This document shows positions 1 through 5,747 of a stretch of 7,077 nucleotides of DNA, in pieces. Each line of letters begins with the position of its first letter. Within the stretch, counting starts at the first letter, position 1. The DNA is from Frankiaceae bacterium (GTDB lineage: Bacteria > Actinomycetota > Actinomycetes > JAVEEJ01). The translations under genes and the position numbers were made by a program. The stretch covers positions 1-7,077 of the forward strand of contig JAVEEJ010000310.1 of NCBI GenBank assembly GCA_030840515.1, read 5' to 3'. The notes beneath the pieces are model-generated. The model was not told the origin of the DNA. It saw nothing but the letters and a program-made list of their open reading frames with translations, and ran no database searches.

Positions 1-1529
1 TCGAGCGCGTGCCAGGAGGCGGCGACGACGTTCTCGTGCACACCCACCGTCGACCACTCGCGCTCGCCGTCACTGGTCTGCACGAGCACCCGCGTCACGG
101 CATCCGTGCCGTGCGCGCCGGCGAGGATGCGCACCTTGAAGTCGACGAGCTCCAGCGCCGCGAGCTCCGGGTAGGTCTGCTCCACCGCCAACCGCAGCGC
201 ATGGTCCAACGCGTTCACTGGGCCGTTGCCCTCCCCCGTCGCCACGACCCGCTCCCCCTTCGCCTGCAGCCGGACCGTCGCCTCGGACACCACCGTCCCG
301 TCGGCGAGCCGGTCCACGATGACCCGCCACGACTCGAGCTCGAAGTAGCGCACCGGAGTCCCGTCGACCTCGGCCCGGAACAGCAGCTCGAAGGAGGCAT
401 CCGCCGCCTCGAAGCTGTACCCCACGGCCTCCAGCTCCTTGACGCGCTCCACCACACGCGTCAGCTGCGCGGGCTCCGCCGACAGCCCCAGCTCGGCGCC
501 CTTGAGCTCCACGCTCGCGCGTCCCGCCATCTCCGACACCAGCATCCGGCGGTCGTTGCCGACGGCCGCGGGCTCGAGGTGCTGGTAGAGCGCTGGGTCG
601 ACCTTCACCGCGCTCGCGTGCAGGCCGGCCTTGTGCGCGAAGGCGCTGGACCCCACGTAGGGCTGGGCAGCCACCGGCGCCATGTTCGCCACCTCGGCGA
701 CCGCGTGGCTGATGCGCGCGAGCTCCCCGAGCCGCCCGGAGGGCAGCACAGCTCGCCCCATCTTGAGCTCGAGGCCCGCGACGACGGTGAACAGGTTCGC
801 GTTGCCGCAGCGCTCGCCGTACCCGTTCGCTGTCCCTTGCACGTGGCTCACTCCAGCCTCGACGGCAGCCAGCGTGTTCGCTACCGCGACGCCGGCGTCG
901 TCGTGGCAGTGGATGCCGAGCCGCGTCCTACTCCCGTCCAACACCTCATGCACCACCTCCGCGAGTCGGGTCGGCAGCATGCCGCCGTTCGTGTCGCACA
1001 GCACGACGACCTCGGCGCCGGCCTCGGCGGCGACGCGTACGACTTCCAGGGAGTACGACGGGTCCAGGGCATAGCCGTCGAAGAAGTGCTCCGCGTCCAC
1101 GAAGACGCGACGACCTTCGGCCCGCAGGTGCTCCACGGTGTCGCGAACCATCGCCAGGTTCTCCTCCAGGCTCGTGCGAAGCGCGTCGGTGACGTGCCGC
1201 GCGTGTGCCTTCGCCACGACGCACACCACCTCGGCCCCGCTCTCGCGCAGCGCCGCGACCTGGGGGTCGTCCGCCGCACGGGCCCCCGGCTTGCGAGTGG
1301 CACCGAACGCAGACAGGACGGCGTGCCGCAGATCCAGCTCTGCCCGAGCGCGTCGGAAGAACTCCGCGTCCTTGGGCATCGCACCAGGCCAGCCACCCTC
1401 GATGAAGCCCACTCCTAGGTCATCGAGGTGGCGAGCCACGGCGAGCTTGTCCTGGACCGTGAAGGACAGGCCTTCGCCTTGGGCTCCGTCGCGCAGCGTC
1501 GTGTCGTAGACATGCAGGTCGTTACTCAT
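1..1529 (-). CDS. cimA: Citramalate synthase (CimA-type), 3' end cut by the window edge
   Basis: It probably condenses pyruvate with acetyl-CoA to citramalate, the first step of the threonine-independent route to 2-oxobutyrate and isoleucine, in the cytoplasm. The ATG at 1529 opens an uninterrupted frame of 509 codons to the window edge; the family is usually about 520-540 residues, so only a short tail is missing. The HMGL-type TIM barrel begins with DTTLRDGAQGEG (residues 9-20). It continues with IEGGWPGAMPKD (43-54), a segment typical of CimA rather than of LeuA. Then come IHCHDD (206-211; metal ligands H207 and H209), GERCGNANL (238-246, N243 ligand) and HKAGLHASA (299-307). The last ~90 residues resemble the LeuA-type regulatory domain that binds the end-product amino acid. 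A GGAGAG ribosome site lies 7 nt before the ATG. A related acyl-transferring synthase (2-isopropylmalate or homocitrate) is the main alternative. I recall Asn where Met51 stands in characterised CimA. Confidence 0.93.
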   Translation of the reverse strand, partial: MSNDLHVYDTTLRDGAQGEGLSFTVQDKLAVARHLDDLGVGFIEGGWPGAMPKDAEFFRRARAELDLRHAVLSAFGATRKPGARAADDPQVAALRESGAEVVCVVAKAHARHVTDALRTSLEENLAMVRDTVEHLRAEGRRVFVDAEHFFDGYALDPSYSLEVVRVAAEAGAEVVVLCDTNGGMLPTRLAEVVHEVLDGSRTRLGIHCHDDAGVAVANTLAAVEAGVSHVQGTANGYGERCGNANLFTVVAGLELKMGRAVLPSGRLGELARISHAVAEVANMAPVAAQPYVGSSAFAHKAGLHASAVKVDPALYQHLEPAAVGNDRRMLVSEMAGRASVELKGAELGLSAEPAQLTRVVERVKELEAVGYSFEAADASFELLFRAEVDGTPVRYFELESWRVIVDRLADGTVVSEATVRLQAKGERVVATGEGNGPVNALDHALRLAVEQTYPELAALELVDFKVRILAGAHGTDAVTRVLVQTSDGEREWSTVGVHENVVAASWHAL

Positions 1530-1536
1530 GGGCGAG

Positions 1537-1542
1537 CTCTCC
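1537..1542 (-). promoter_or_regulatory. Ribosome binding site of cimA
   Basis: Read on the minus strand, GGAGAG is followed by 7 nt and the ATG at 1529. It supports that start. It lies directly downstream of the U-rich run of the leader terminator, so transcripts that stop at the hairpin would lack it. Confidence 0.7.
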
Positions 1543-1544
1543 GG

Positions 1545-1582
1545 GAAAAGAAGAAGACCCCCCACGAGCTCGTGGGAGGTCT
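1545..1582 (-). terminator. Intrinsic terminator in the cimA leader (candidate attenuator)
   Basis: On the minus strand the arms AGACCTCCCACGAG and CTCGTGGGGGGTCT (1555-1582) form a 14-position inverted repeat, one position being a U-G wobble. In practice this is about a 12-bp stem with a 4-nt loop. TCTTCTTCTTTT follows (1557 down to 1546), which is unusually U-rich for this GC-rich window. Its place between the candidate leader reading frame and the cimA ribosome site, well inside the 5' leader, suggests conditional termination rather than a gene-end terminator. On the plus strand the same position is a C-A mismatch and no U-run follows, so the element points toward cimA. Confidence 0.65.
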
Positions 1583-1612
1583 GCGCGCATGCCCTGGGCA
1601 GGGCAGGCACGC
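1583..1612 (-). promoter_or_regulatory. Leader hairpin upstream of the cimA terminator
   Basis: As minus-strand RNA, GCGUGC-C-UGCCCU, the loop GCCC, then AGGGCA-U-GCGCGC form two 6-bp stem blocks separated by one C-U mismatch. The outer block contains a G-U wobble that would be C-A on the other strand. The hairpin ends exactly where the terminator hairpin begins. It could be the pause or protector hairpin of an attenuator, but its role is inferred. Confidence 0.5.
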
Positions 1613-1614
1613 GG

Positions 1615-1689
1615 CTACGTAATCGCGTTCTTCGTCATCACCACGATCGTGGCAGGCGTGCCGGGGGTTCCCGGGCCTCGTCCCAGCAT
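1615..1689 (-). CDS. Candidate leader peptide upstream of cimA
   Basis: A 24-codon minus-strand frame from ATG at 1689 to TAG at 1615. Its second half reads TIVVMTKNAIT and is rich in Thr, Ile and Val. A shorter version could start at GTG 1644 or 1641, or at ATG 1638 (MTKNAIT). These are the residues expected if ribosome stalling senses isoleucine or valine supply ahead of an isoleucine-pathway gene. The stop lies just before the two leader hairpins, as in ribosome-mediated attenuators. No good ribosome site is visible for any of these starts, so translation is unproven. A chance short frame cannot be excluded. Confidence 0.4.
   Translation of the reverse strand: MLGRGPGTPGTPATIVVMTKNAIT
1641..1652. 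repeat. 12-bp perfect palindrome CCACGATCGTGG
   Basis: A perfect palindrome inside the candidate leader peptide (codons for Thr-Ile-Val). Its half CCACGA/TCGTGG also occurs in the core of the terminator stem at 1562-1575, so the two elements could pair with each other as RNA. It might instead be a DNA operator between the divergent cimA and reductase genes. Nothing decides between these readings. Confidence 0.45.
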
Positions 1690-1697
1690 GCGGACGG

Positions 1698-1726
1698 GCG
1701 ACAAAGCAGGTGCTGGCTGGTAGGAA
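1698..1726 (+). promoter_or_regulatory. Candidate promoter of the two-domain reductase
   Basis: GCGACA (1698-1703) resembles a -35 box. A 17-nt spacer follows, then TAGGAA (1721-1726) as a -10 box, and the ATG comes 7 nt later. This spacing would put the transcript start at or next to the A of the ATG, giving a leaderless mRNA, which is common in actinobacteria. The AGGA inside the -10 box lies 8 nt before the ATG and could alternatively be a ribosome site on a longer transcript. Confidence 0.4.
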
Positions 1727-1733
1727 ACGCCCC

Positions 1734-3719
1734 ATGACCTACTTCGTCACAGGAGCCACCGGGTTCATCGGCCGCAACCTCGTGGAGCGCCTGCTCGAGC
1801 GGAGGGGGACGATCTACGTCCTCGTCCGCAAGGACTCCCGAGGCAAGCTGGCCGAGCTGCTCGAGCGCTGGGAGGCACCGAGCGGCCGGGTCGTACCGGT
1901 GGTGGGCGACCTGAGCGCGCCACGGCTCGGGCTTTCACCCGCGAAGGTCAAGCAGCTCAAGGGGCAGGTGAAACACTTCTTCCACCTCGCCGCGGTCTAC
2001 GACATGACCGCTGACGACGCCAAGAACGAGTTGCTCAACGTCGAGGGCACCCGGCATGCGGTGGAGCTGGCCAACGCGCTGGGGGCCGGCTGCCTGCACC
2101 ACGTCTCGTCGATCGCCGCGGCGGGCGAGTTCCGCGGACTCTTCCGCGAGGACATGTTCGACGAGGGCCAGCAGCTGCCTAGTGCCTACCACCGGACGAA
2201 GTTCGAGTCCGAGAAGGTGGTGCGGACCAGCGCGACGGTGCCGTGGCGGGTCTACCGACCCGCCATCGTCGTCGGTCACTCCGAGACCGGCGAGATGGAC
2301 AAGATCGACGGCCCCTACTACTTCTTCGGGGCCATCAAGAAGGTCCGGCACCTGATCCCGGAGTGGGTGCCGCTCGTCGGGCCCGAGCTCGGTTACACCA
2401 ACATCGTGCCGGTTGACTTCGTCGCAGCGGCCATGGACCACATCGCCCATCAGAAGGGCCTGGACGGCCAGGCCTTCCACCTGACGGCGCCCAAGTCGAT
2501 CCGCGTCGGTGAGTCGCTCAACGCGTTCGCGAAGGCGGCCAACGCCCCCCAGCTCACGCTGCGGGTCGACAAGCGGATCATCGACGCCCTTCCCAAGGGC
2601 GTCTTCTCGATGCTGCTCAAGCTCCCCGCCCTGAAGGACGTGCGCAAGGAGATGCTGGCGGACCTCGGCATCCCCGAAGAGGTCATCGGCCACATGGCGC
2701 TGCAGCCCGCCTTCGACACCCGTGACACGGAGCGGGCACTGAAGGGCTCCGGCATCGCGGTGCCGGCTCTCGACTCCTATGCCGACGTGCTGTGGGACTA
2801 CTGGGAGCGCAACCTCGACCCTGACCTGTTCAAGGACCGCTCCCTTCGCGCCGCCCTCGCAGGCAAGACGGTGGTCATCACCGGGGCGTCGTCGGGAATC
2901 GGCCGCTCAACCGCGCTGAAGGTGGCCGATGCCGGCGGGATCCCCATCCTCGTCGCGCGCGGTGTGGAGAAGCTCGAGGAGACCCAGCGCGAGATCGAGA
3001 AGGCAGGAGGTCAGGCCTACTCCTACCCGTGTGACCTCACCGACCTCGAGGCGATCGGGACGCTGGTGGAGAAGCTGCTCGCCGACCACGAGCGCATCGA
3101 CTTCCTCATCAACAACGCGGGCCGCTCGATCCGGCGCTCCATCAAGCTCTCCTACGACCGCTTCCATGACTTCGAGCGGACCATGCAGCTCAACTACTTC
3201 GGCACGATCAAGCTCGTGATGGGGCTGCTCCCGCACATGACCGCCAACAAGCGCGGCCACATCGTCAACGTCTCCTCGATCGGTGTGCAGACCAACCCCC
3301 CGCGCTTCTCGGCGTATGTGGCGAGCAAGGCGGCGCTCGACGCCTTCACCCGCATCGTCGCGACGGAGGTGGTCGGCGACGGGGTGACGTTCACGACCAT
3401 CCACATGCCGCTGGTGCGCACGCCGATGATCGCGCCCACCAAGATCTACGACTCCTTCCCCACGATCACACCGGACGAAGCCGCGGACATGATCTGCGAC
3501 GCCATGCGGTCTCGTCCCAAGCAGATCAACACGAGGTTGGGCACGTTCGGCGAGGTCGCGTACGCGCTCGCACCCAAGGCCGTCGACCAGGTCCTGCATC
3601 TGGCCTACAAGGTCTTCCCCGACTCAACAGCCGCGAAGGGCGAGAAGGGCGAGGGCGAACAGCGCGTCTCAGGCGAGGCGATGGCGATGGCGCAGATCCT
3701 CAAGGGAGTTCACTGGTAA
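1734..3719 (+). CDS. Two-domain SDR reductase, probable fatty acyl-CoA reductase (fatty alcohol forming)
   Basis: A 661-residue fusion of two short-chain dehydrogenase domains. The N-terminal extended SDR has TGATGFIG (6-13) for nucleotide binding and YHRTK (Tyr152, Lys156) as catalytic pair. The C-terminal classical SDR has TGASSGIG (383-390), NNAG (460-463), NVSS (Ser514/515) and YVASK (Tyr528, Lys532). Segments such as GHSETGEMDKIDGPYYFF, NLDPDLFKDR, FHDFERTMQLNYFG and PLVRTPMIAPTKIYDS match, from memory, the Marinobacter Maqu_2220 reductase, which takes fatty acyl-CoA or acyl-ACP via the aldehyde to the alcohol. Mycobacterial AcrA1 has the same layout. Both catalytic sets look intact. The ATG at 1734 is preferred because the Rossmann motif starts at once; a GTG at 1710 would add 8 unlikely residues. 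It stands alone, divergent from cimA. The fold and architecture are certain; the substrate is inferred. Confidence 0.9.
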   Translation: MTYFVTGATGFIGRNLVERLLERRGTIYVLVRKDSRGKLAELLERWEAPSGRVVPVVGDLSAPRLGLSPAKVKQLKGQVKHFFHLAAVYDMTADDAKNELLNVEGTRHAVELANALGAGCLHHVSSIAAAGEFRGLFREDMFDEGQQLPSAYHRTKFESEKVVRTSATVPWRVYRPAIVVGHSETGEMDKIDGPYYFFGAIKKVRHLIPEWVPLVGPELGYTNIVPVDFVAAAMDHIAHQKGLDGQAFHLTAPKSIRVGESLNAFAKAANAPQLTLRVDKRIIDALPKGVFSMLLKLPALKDVRKEMLADLGIPEEVIGHMALQPAFDTRDTERALKGSGIAVPALDSYADVLWDYWERNLDPDLFKDRSLRAALAGKTVVITGASSGIGRSTALKVADAGGIPILVARGVEKLEETQREIEKAGGQAYSYPCDLTDLEAIGTLVEKLLADHERIDFLINNAGRSIRRSIKLSYDRFHDFERTMQLNYFGTIKLVMGLLPHMTANKRGHIVNVSSIGVQTNPPRFSAYVASKAALDAFTRIVATEVVGDGVTFTTIHMPLVRTPMIAPTKIYDSFPTITPDEAADMICDAMRSRPKQINTRLGTFGEVAYALAPKAVDQVLHLAYKVFPDSTAAKGEKGEGEQRVSGEAMAMAQILKGVHW

Positions 3720-3808
3720 GCGCTCACCGCTGAGGCCCGGGCCGGACGCATCGGCGTCGCCTGGGCCGTGGCCAGCTTTGTGCTCATCCTCATGATCGAC
3801 GCCCTCAG

Positions 3809-3853
3809 CTGAGTCGCCGGCACTGAGTCCGCCGGCACTGAGTCCGCCGCGCA
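3809..3853. repeat. Three tandem copies of a ~15-bp unit
   Basis: CTGAGTCGCCGGCA, CTGAGTCCGCCGGCA and CTGAGTCCGCCGCGCA follow each other directly between the convergent reductase and the pilin-like gene. The first copy lacks one C and the third diverges at its end. This looks like local slippage duplication; there are no spacers and nothing suggests a CRISPR. Confidence 0.7.
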
Positions 3854-3873
3854 CCGGCCTTCAGCGCCGGTGC
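3851..3873. terminator. Hairpin between convergent genes, possible bidirectional terminator
   Basis: GCACCGGC (3851-3858) and GCCGGTGC (3866-3873) form a perfect 8-bp stem with a 7-nt loop that contains the stop codon of the minus-strand gene. Neither side has a U-run, which is common for actinobacterial terminators but weakens the call. Confidence 0.4.
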
Positions 3874-4604
3874 TCGACCTCGGCGCGCATGCTCTGAGCC
3901 ACAGAGCCGCCGCGGTCGATCGGACGGGCGACCATGATCGACCCGTAGGCCCCGGAGTCGACGAACATGCAGAGCGTCACGCTGTTCGACAGCCCAGCGC
4001 AGCGCATCCGTCCCCCGAGCGGTCCAGGGTCAACGTCGATGAAGCTTGTCAGCTCACCGTGGGAGCTCTCGAAAGCGCCGCGCTCGGCATCAGAGATGAA
4101 CCGGTCCCGCGCTCGCGGAGTCATCGGATGGGTCCAGATCGCGACCGAGGCTGCGACGTGGCCATTGGTGCCGTAGACCGCGGCCACTCCATGGCCGGGC
4201 GTGTCGGGAGACAGCAGCTGCTGCTCCAGAGCCGTGGCCGTCACGTCGTGCATCCGGTCGTAGCCGACCAGTGCTTCGGGGAGGGTCACCGTCGTTCGCG
4301 CCGCCTCCGCCTTCGCGCGCTGGTTGAGGAACACCGGGATGGCCACGGCCGCGAGGATCCCGAGGATCACCAGACCGCCCACCGCACACGCCACGCCGAT
4401 GAGGACCTTCGTTCCGGCTGAGGTGCGGGGCGCTGGGTGACCCGACCACGCACCGGACCAATCCTGAGCGGGCACTACCGGAGGAGGGGAGGACTGGTCC
4501 GCCTGGGGCCAGGGCTGGCTCGCCGGCGACACCGGGACACCGCCCTCCGGTGCCTTGCCCGGCGACGATGTCACGCCCGCGGTGCCCTTGAAGTAGTCGT
4601 CCAT
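3861..4604 (-). CDS. Single-pass membrane protein with Pro-rich N-tail and pilin-like transmembrane segment
   Basis: Predicted 247 residues. Residues 1-65 are rich in Pro, Ser, Gly and Gln and look disordered. A transmembrane segment spans about 67-92, ending in GILAAVAIPVFLNQRAKA, which is strikingly like the N-terminal helix of type IV pilins. A soluble domain of ~150 residues follows, with two cysteines (C202, C212) that could pair outside the cell. There is no prepilin peptidase site (no Gly followed by FTLIE or similar) and the helix is internal, so this is not a canonical pilin. Actinobacterial proteins combining a Pro-rich tail with such a helix are familiar to me, but I know no function for them. 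The ATG at 4604 is chosen for its GAGGGGGA ribosome site and the compositional start at MDDYFKG. Longer in-frame starts would overlap the divergent gene and add Arg-rich low-quality sequence. It is monocistronic and convergent with the reductase. Confidence 0.8.
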   Translation of the reverse strand: MDDYFKGTAGVTSSPGKAPEGGVPVSPASQPWPQADQSSPPPVVPAQDWSGAWSGHPAPRTSAGTKVLIGVACAVGGLVILGILAAVAIPVFLNQRAKAEAARTTVTLPEALVGYDRMHDVTATALEQQLLSPDTPGHGVAAVYGTNGHVAASVAIWTHPMTPRARDRFISDAERGAFESSHGELTSFIDVDPGPLGGRMRCAGLSNSVTLCMFVDSGAYGSIMVARPIDRGGSVAQSMRAEVEHRR

Positions 4605-4620
4605 GCCGTCCCCCTCATCG

Positions 4621-4637
4621 CGCGCTGGGGTAGCGCG
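4621..4637 (-). promoter_or_regulatory. Small hairpin just upstream of the pilin-like gene's ribosome site
   Basis: CGCGCT and AGCGCG form a perfect 6-bp inverted repeat around a 5-nt loop (GGGGT on the plus strand), immediately upstream of the GAGGGGGA ribosome site of the minus-strand gene starting at 4604. It might affect translation or be a repressor half-site pair; it may also be chance in GC-rich DNA. No convincing promoter boxes were found in this divergent gap (4605-4747). Confidence 0.2.
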
Positions 4638-4747
4638 ATCGGATCTGCATCGACGCCACGAACGCCCCGCTTGAGCGCCGTCCGTTAGGCGAGGCTCACC
4701 TCGGGGTAATGCGGGTCCGATATCCCCGGCGAAAGGACTGCGCGCCC

Positions 4748-5278
4748 TTGACTGCCAAGGCCCTTCCCGCCGGGATCGACAAGGACCGCCACCTGAACCT
4801 CCGCGGGCGGGAACACCACGTCTGGATCCGCCGTGCGGGAGTCCTGCTGGTCGGCCTCGTGCCGCTGCTCGCCTTGCTGAACGTCTTCGGTCAGCAGCCG
4901 TCCTACAGCACCGTGAAGGCGAGCCAGGCGACCTTGCGGGTCGACTCACCCGGCCACGTCCGCGGGGGACTGATCTTCACCACCCACCTCACGATCACGC
5001 CCCACCAGGAGCTGCGCGACATGCGGGTGCTGCTCGACTCGGGCTGGTTTCGCGGCATGACGTTCAACGGGCTGTCGCCGCAGCCGGAGACCGAGTCCTC
5101 GAGCGGGCGCTGGGAGGTCTACGACTTCGGGCAGGTCTCGGCGGGCGTCCCGTTCTCCATCTGGATCTCGTGGCAGACGAACCCGACGAACGTCGGCAGG
5201 CACAACCAGGACATCGCCCTGACGGACGGCGACAACCGCATCCTGGTGGCGCACCGCTCACTGATGGTCTTCCCCTAG
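4748..5278 (+). CDS. Signal-anchored extracytoplasmic protein of unknown function, partner of DUF421 gene
   Basis: A 176-residue protein not matched to a named family. A basic N-terminus (LNLRGREHHVWIRRAG) leads into one hydrophobic helix (about residues 30-47, GVLLVGLVPLLALLNVFG) that serves as an uncleaved anchor or signal. The remaining ~125 residues alternate hydrophobic and polar positions (TLRVDSPGHVRGGLIFTTHLTI, in part), as in a beta-sandwich domain outside the membrane. I recall similar actinobacterial proteins beside DUF421 genes, with LNLRGREH near the start. That favours the TTG at 4748, which has AAAGGA 10 nt upstream. The ATG at 4709 is in frame and adds 13 residues, but it has no ribosome site. 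The stop is 2 nt before the next gene, so the two are very probably co-translated. Function unknown. Confidence 0.8.
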   Translation: MTAKALPAGIDKDRHLNLRGREHHVWIRRAGVLLVGLVPLLALLNVFGQQPSYSTVKASQATLRVDSPGHVRGGLIFTTHLTITPHQELRDMRVLLDSGWFRGMTFNGLSPQPETESSSGRWEVYDFGQVSAGVPFSIWISWQTNPTNVGRHNQDIALTDGDNRILVAHRSLMVFP

Positions 5279-5280
5279 CC

Positions 5281-5724
5281 ATGGACCTCGTCTTCCGCGC
5301 CGTCGCGGCCTACGCCCTGGTCCTGCTGTTCACGCGCGTGCTGGGCAAGCGCGAGCTCTCCAGCCTGCAGCCCTTCGACCTGATCATCCTCGTGGTCATC
5401 GGCGATCTCATCCAGCAGGGCGTGACGCAGAACGACCTGTCGATCACCGGGGTGGCGATCGTGCTCGGCACGATCGGCGTCGTGCAGGTGCTCGTCTCCT
5501 ACGCCAGCTTCCGGCTGCCGCCGATCCGACCCATTCTCGAAGGCGAGCCCGTCGTGTTGGTGGACCACGGCAAGGTGCTCGACCGCAACATGCGCCGCGA
5601 GCGGCTGACCCTCGACGACCTCACCGAGCAGGCGCGGCAGAACGGCATCAGCTCGTTCGACGAGATCACCTGGGCGGTGCTGGAGACCAACGGGCAGGTC
5701 AGCTTCATCAAGGCTCAGGGCTAG
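5281..5724 (+). CDS. YetF/DUF421 family membrane protein, short form
   Basis: 147 residues. The N-terminal half holds about three hydrophobic helices (VFRAVAAYALVLLFTRVLG; FDLIILVVIGDLI; VAIVLGTIGVVQVLVSYA). The cytoplasmic-type C-terminal half carries the DUF421 signature: ILEGEPVVLVDHGKVLDRN (about 81-99), then LTLDDLTEQARQNGI and the final AVLETNGQVSFIK. Bacillus YetF and E. coli YcaP are longer (about 230 residues); this one stops after the first C-terminal subdomain, as many actinobacterial members do. The biochemical role of the family is not established; in Bacillus it is tied to membrane and spore-related genes. No ribosome site precedes the ATG 2 nt after the upstream stop, which suggests translational coupling. 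An upstream in-frame start at 5170 would overlap that gene by over 100 nt and is rejected. Confidence 0.88.
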   Translation: MDLVFRAVAAYALVLLFTRVLGKRELSSLQPFDLIILVVIGDLIQQGVTQNDLSITGVAIVLGTIGVVQVLVSYASFRLPPIRPILEGEPVVLVDHGKVLDRNMRRERLTLDDLTEQARQNGISSFDEITWAVLETNGQVSFIKAQG

Positions 5725-5747
5725 CGAGTCAGGGGCGCGCGAGTCAG
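5724..5747. repeat. Direct repeat GCGAGTCAG, 15-nt period
   Basis: Two exact copies (5724-5732 and 5739-5747) span the 19-nt gap between the convergent DUF421 and DUF1653 genes. The period and the GAGTC core resemble the tandem unit at the other convergent junction (3809-3853). Function unknown; chance is possible. Confidence 0.5.

Noticed and set aside
9..1418. Long plus-strand open frame of 469 codons
   Set aside because: It is antisense to cimA. Its product is Arg/His-rich with no family features, while the minus strand gives a complete set of CimA motifs.
1526..1735. 69-codon minus-strand frame running through the cimA leader hairpins and overlapping the cimA start
   Set aside because: It is translated through both hairpins, its composition looks random (Arg/Pro/His-rich), and it has no ribosome site. 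The shorter Thr/Ile/Val frame in another phase fits a leader better.
1935..2693. 252-codon minus-strand frame inside the reductase gene
   Set aside because: It is the antisense shadow of the first SDR domain, with no recognisable motifs; the plus strand is clearly coding.
3809..3853. CRISPR-like array from three repeats
   Set aside because: The copies are directly adjacent with no spacers, and no cas gene is present.
4617..4730. tRNA-like look: GCGC-TGGGGTA-GCGC as a D-arm and GGGTCCGATATCCC as a T-arm
   Set aside because: The spacing is wrong, no 5-bp anticodon stem with a 7-nt loop fits between them, and no acceptor stem pairs.
4605..4949. N-terminal extension of the pilin-like gene up to 4949
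   Set aside because: The extra sequence is Arg/Ser/Pro-rich and antisense to the well-supported plus-strand gene. A good ribosome site precedes the ATG at 4604.
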